Source: Hyphomonadaceae bacterium UBA2389 (GTDB lineage: Bacteria; Pseudomonadota; Alphaproteobacteria; Caulobacterales; Aquidulcibacteraceae). From it: 7,495 bases of DNA. A model generated the notes under the pieces. It worked only from the letters and a program-made list of their open reading frames with translations. It searched no databases and was not told where the DNA came from. Both the position numbers and the translations under genes were made by a program. The stretch spans positions 8,870 to 16,364 of the forward strand of contig DDSN01000056.1 of the NCBI GenBank assembly GCA_002343395.1, in the 5' to 3' direction. Position 1 is the stretch's first letter, and each line of letters begins with the position of its first letter. Shown here one piece after another: positions 5,644-7,495 of the stretch.

Positions 5644-5823
5644 CTAAGGCCGCCACGGCGGGAAGCGCACCACATGCCGCGCGCCTTCGAACACGTCGAT
5701 GGCGTGAGGGTGACAGCTATCGCCGGTGAAATCGATCACGTCGTCGTCCGTGGAGCACTCATGCAGGTGCGTAGCTTCGATCTCGCCGTTGGCGTCGAGA
5801 AAATGGATGGTATAGCGCGCCAT
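5644..5823 (-). CDS. Small 59-residue hypothetical protein
   Basis: A short gene, easily missed because of its size. It begins MARYTIHFLDANGEIEA, has an acidic centre (HECSTDDDVIDF), two Cys (23 and 37), a DSCHPHAIDVFEG segment and ends VVRFPPWRP. Support: GGGAGGG (5837-5831) stands 7 bases before the ATG, third codon positions are mostly G or C as in the neighbours, and the translation has an ordinary soluble composition. The opening strand and the HPHAIDVFEG..VVRF pattern resemble small uncharacterised proteins common in alphaproteobacteria; no function is known to me. It ends 72 bases before marR on the same strand and starts about 48 bases from an FNR-type box, so it may be controlled from the shared intergenic region. 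The opposite-strand frame at 5626-5910 is its shadow. Confidence 0.72.
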   Translation of the reverse strand: MARYTIHFLDANGEIEATHLHECSTDDDVIDFTGDSCHPHAIDVFEGARHVVRFPPWRP

Positions 5824-5870
5824 CGCTCCGCCCTCCCACTTGCAACTCTTTTGGAGAGGCAGGGCTTCGA

Positions 5871-5888
5871 CTTTGACTCATCTCAAAG
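5871..5888. promoter_or_regulatory. FNR/FixK-type box 1
   Basis: CTTTGA and TCAAAG flank six bases (CTCATC), giving the TTGA-N6-TCAA core of the Crp/Fnr family, with both arms extended to a perfect 6-bp dyad. Its centre (5879.5) is about 56 bases from the 59-residue gene start. Class II spacing (-41.5) would put transcription start near 5838, just before that gene's ribosome binding site. It could equally act towards moaA. Confidence 0.5.
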
Positions 5889-5910
5889 GGTTGACGGCTT
5901 TGATCGCTGA

Positions 5911-5924
5911 TTGATCGCCATCAA
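5911..5924. promoter_or_regulatory. FNR/FixK-type box 2
   Basis: TTGATCGCCATCAA is a perfect match to the FNR/FixK/Dnr consensus TTGAT-N4-ATCAA. Its centre lies 38 bases from box 1. Read towards moaA, class II activation would start transcription near 5959, leaving a leader of about 170 bases before the proposed GTG. A direct repeat TTGATCGC (5900-5907 and 5911-5918) overlaps the box. The Crp/Fnr regulator encoded downstream is an obvious candidate ligand. Confidence 0.65.
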
Positions 5925-5983
5925 GTGGGCGAGGGCGGGACGTCAAGGTGGGTCGAGCCGCGTCGCGCGATAGTGTGGGCGCT

Positions 5984-6033
5984 CCGAGCTTCGGCGTCTA
6001 AGGCTCTCCCCTGATTGTGATGACGCCGGAGCC
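5984..6033 (+). promoter_or_regulatory. Upstream part of the structured moaA leader
   Basis: Several short inverted repeats overlap here: CCGA/TCGG (5984-5987 with 5991-5994), GGCGTC/GACGCC (5993-5998 with 6022-6027) and GGCTC/GAGCC (6002-6006 with 6029-6033). The last two can nest to form one longer helix. This may be the ligand-binding part of a leader RNA or only GC-rich chance pairing; I could not match it to a riboswitch consensus by eye. Confidence 0.3.
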
Positions 6034-6034
6034 G

Positions 6035-6128
6035 GGCGCGGCGGGTTGAGAAATGGGTCTTGGCCCGCCGCGCCAAGGGAGACGTGCGGAAACGCCGTCT
6101 CCTCCCGTGTTTGGAAAGGGGCGGCGGC
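6035..6128 (+). promoter_or_regulatory. Candidate RNA switch in the moaA leader (mutually exclusive hairpins)
   Basis: Hairpin A: GGCGCGGCGGG (6035-6045) pairs perfectly with CCCGCCGCGCC (6064-6074), extended inward by six more pairs including wobbles (6046-6051 with 6058-6063), leaving a 6-base loop. Alternative B: CCGCCGC (6065-6071), part of the same 3' arm, pairs with GCGGCGG (6121-6127), directly before the GTG at 6129 and next to the ribosome binding site 6113-6121. Between them, hairpin C (6078-6102) has arms GGAGACG and CGTCTCC, an inner GCG/CGC and a GAAA tetraloop, with one bulged base. A and B cannot coexist, which is the layout of a translational switch: A frees the start, B hides it. 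Moco riboswitches are known before moaA in other bacteria, but identity with that family is not established here. Confidence 0.45.
6113..6121 (+). promoter_or_regulatory. Ribosome binding site supporting the GTG start of moaA
   Basis: GGAAAGGGG ends 7 bases before the GTG at 6129. A TTG at 6060 in the same frame has no comparable site, and the intervening codons translate to non-conserved basic sequence. The CCTCCC run at 6101-6106 could mask this site when not held in hairpin C. Confidence 0.5.
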
Positions 6129-7103
6129 GTGCGGCATCTCGAAGATGGCTTTGGCCGTCGCTTTCCCTATGTGCGGCTCTCGGTAACCGAGGCCTGCAAC
6201 TTCCGCTGCACGTATTGTTTGCCCAACGGCTATCGCAAGAGCGCGCCGCACGACTTCCTCTCCGTCGATGAGATTGCGCGTCTGGTTCGGGCGCTCCGAT
6301 CGATGGGCGTGCAAAAAGTGCGGCTGACCGGCGGCGAGCCGAGCGTGCGCCAGGATTTGACCAAGGTTATCGCCGCGGTCGCCGATGCGGGCGTCGAGAA
6401 GATCGCACTCACCACCAACGGTTGGACGCTTGCGCGACGAATCGAAGCCTGGGCCGCGGCCGGGCTCACGCATCTCAATGTCAGCATCGATAGCCTCGAC
6501 CAGAAGACGTTCGCTGCGATCACCGGGCATAATCGCCTTGCTGAGGTTCTTGACGGGGTCGAGCGCGCCACGCAGAGCGGGGTTCATACCAAGCTCAACG
6601 CCGTGTTACTGCGCAACACGCTGGGCGACGGCTTTGAGGAATTTGCAAGCTTCATCCAGTTTCGGCACATAAGCGTCCGTTTCATCGAACTCATGCGCAC
6701 GGGCGACAACACCGCGTATTTTCAAGCCCAGCATGTAAGTGGATCAACGCTGGTGGACTGGCTTGCGGCGCGAGGCTGGTCACCTGTTGCGCGGGCCGCA
6801 GACGCCGGACCCGCTATTGAATACGCGCACCCCGACTATCACGGCCGTTTTGGAATCATTGCGCCCTATGCGCCGGGCTTCTGCGACAGCTGCAACAGAT
6901 TGCGGGTGACGGCGCGTGGCAAGTTGCGGTTATGCTTATTTGGCGAAGGCGGCGTTGACTTGCGCGATCTGCTGCGGAACGAGGGGCAAACCGACGCGCT
7001 GATTGAGCGCGTTAATGCCGCCTTAAGCGGGAAGGTGCGTGGGCACGGGCTCGCGAGCGGCCAGTATGGCGACACGCGACAGCTGGCCGAAGTCGGTGGC
7101 TAG
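6129..7103 (+). CDS. moaA: GTP 3',8-cyclase MoaA (molybdenum cofactor biosynthesis)
   Basis: A 324-residue radical SAM enzyme that, with MoaC, converts GTP to cyclic pyranopterin monophosphate, the first step of molybdenum cofactor synthesis. The N-terminal SAM cluster motif is Cys23-x3-Cys27-x2-Cys30 (ACNFRCTYCLPNG). KVRLTGGEPSVRQDL holds the GGEP SAM-binding motif, followed by LTTNG and LNVSIDSLD. The second cluster motif is Cys252-x2-Cys255-x13-Cys269 (CDSCNRLR to LRLCLF), diagnostic for MoaA. The protein ends in LAEVGG, the catalytically required C-terminal double glycine. Length is normal for the family. The GTG start gives the usual short DGFGR N-terminus; a TTG at 6060 would add 23 unconserved residues. 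No moaC or moaE is nearby. Two FNR-type boxes and a structured leader precede it. Confidence 0.95.
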   Translation: MRHLEDGFGRRFPYVRLSVTEACNFRCTYCLPNGYRKSAPHDFLSVDEIARLVRALRSMGVQKVRLTGGEPSVRQDLTKVIAAVADAGVEKIALTTNGWTLARRIEAWAAAGLTHLNVSIDSLDQKTFAAITGHNRLAEVLDGVERATQSGVHTKLNAVLLRNTLGDGFEEFASFIQFRHISVRFIELMRTGDNTAYFQAQHVSGSTLVDWLAARGWSPVARAADAGPAIEYAHPDYHGRFGIIAPYAPGFCDSCNRLRVTARGKLRLCLFGEGGVDLRDLLRNEGQTDALIERVNAALSGKVRGHGLASGQYGDTRQLAEVGG

Positions 7104-7115
7104 TTTTGGTGGGGG

Positions 7116-7495
7116 TTACGAGCGCCCGCCTGCCGCGCGCTGGCGTTCGGTCGACCAAACTTCTGCGTCGGCTTCAGCGGCGGGGCTTGCGCCGCGCGGC
7201 GCATGATTGTCGATCAGCGGATCGGGTCGCGCTAGGCGTTCAAGGTCACGGAGCTTGCAGAGCCGCACATCAGCCCCTGTCACCTCGACACCGTAGCCGC
7301 CAAGGGTGGCGAACGCGCGGGAAAGATTCTCCGGCGTCATGCCGAGGAGAGCCGCCAGCACGCGCTTTTCGTGAGGGAGATGCACGAGATCGCCGCCGCC
7401 GGATTTCGCCCGCAAAGTCAGAAGATAGTTTGCAAGCCGCTCAACACCGCCGCGAAGCTTCTGGTTCTTGATGGTGCGCACAAGGCCGCGATAGC
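7116..7495 (-). CDS. Crp/Fnr-family transcriptional regulator, C-terminal part
   Basis: The frame is open at the right edge, so the sensory N-terminal beta-barrel is missing and about 126 residues are seen. A dimer/hinge helix segment (KLRGGVERLANYLLTL) leads to a winged helix: LPHEKRVLAALLGMTPENLSRAFATL, then GGYGVEVTGADVRLCKLRDLERLA. The recognition helix contains ExxSR (ENLSR), which in FNR, FixK and Dnr contacts the TTGA half-site. This fits the perfect TTGAT-N4-ATCAA box before the convergent moaA gene. PDPLIDNHA and an Ala/Glu-rich tail end the protein. Only 12 bases separate its stop from the moaA stop. Whether it senses oxygen through Fe-S cysteines, nitric oxide through haem, or neither, cannot be told without the N-terminus. 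Confidence 0.88.
   Translation of the reverse strand, partial: YRGLVRTIKNQKLRGGVERLANYLLTLRAKSGGGDLVHLPHEKRVLAALLGMTPENLSRAFATLGGYGVEVTGADVRLCKLRDLERLARPDPLIDNHAPRGASPAAEADAEVWSTERQRAAGGRS

Noticed and set aside
5626..5910. 94-residue + strand open frame
   Set aside because: It is opposite the 59-residue gene, which has the better ribosome binding site and protein-like composition.
6053..6271. Upstream ATG at 6053 opening a 72-residue frame that overlaps moaA
   Set aside because: The ATG lies in the loop of a strong hairpin, has no ribosome binding site, and the frame reads moaA out of phase into low-complexity basic sequence.
5943..6587. Long - strand open frame opposite the moaA leader and 5' end
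   Set aside because: It runs antisense to the clear MoaA motifs and has no recognisable domain; it is a GC-rich shadow frame.
7085..7115. Possible terminator between moaA and the Crp/Fnr gene (CCGA-AG-TCGG followed by TTTT)
   Set aside because: The loop would be only two bases and the stem four pairs, too weak to call.

Overview
The window is GC-rich, densely packed bacterial DNA. Codon usage, several stop/start overlaps and the protein families point to an alphaproteobacterium, possibly Caulobacterales or a relative. That placement is an inference from sequence style; there is no rRNA or other taxonomic marker here. No tRNA, rRNA, CRISPR array, insertion sequence or phage gene was seen.

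Left block, + strand, 1-3184. Five genes are read in one direction with overlapping or nearly touching ends: the 3' end of a PQQ-dependent quinoprotein dehydrogenase, a sterol-desaturase/fatty-acid-hydroxylase family protein, an unusual membrane-DUF2147 fusion, a 73-residue two-helix membrane protein and a SAM-dependent methyltransferase. They look like one transcript whose promoter lies left of the window. Most products are membrane or envelope proteins, which suggests periplasmic oxidation plus lipid modification, but no pathway can be named.

Middle block, - strand, 5823 down to 3313. Reading leftwards: a 59-residue hypothetical protein, a MarR-type regulator with a four-cysteine C-terminal tail, a small CxxC thioredoxin-fold protein, a lipoprotein of unknown family and a CPSC redoxin with a cysteine-containing tail. 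The last four look like a thiol-redox unit under the MarR protein. Two imperfect palindromes lie where autoregulatory operators would be expected, and a perfect 10-bp hairpin separates the lipoprotein and redoxin genes.

Right block, 5824-7495. A gene-free interval of about 300 bases holds two TTGA-N6-TCAA boxes (FNR/FixK type) and then a strongly structured leader in front of moaA (GTP 3',8-cyclase, the first step of molybdenum cofactor synthesis). In the leader, one segment (6064-6074) can pair either with an upstream partner (11 Watson-Crick pairs plus 6 more) or with a downstream partner beside the moaA start, as in a translational riboswitch. Converging on moaA is the 3' part of a Crp/Fnr-family regulator whose recognition helix has the ExxSR signature that reads TTGA half-sites. 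Together this suggests oxygen- or nitric-oxide-responsive control of molybdenum cofactor supply, with a possible second layer of RNA control.
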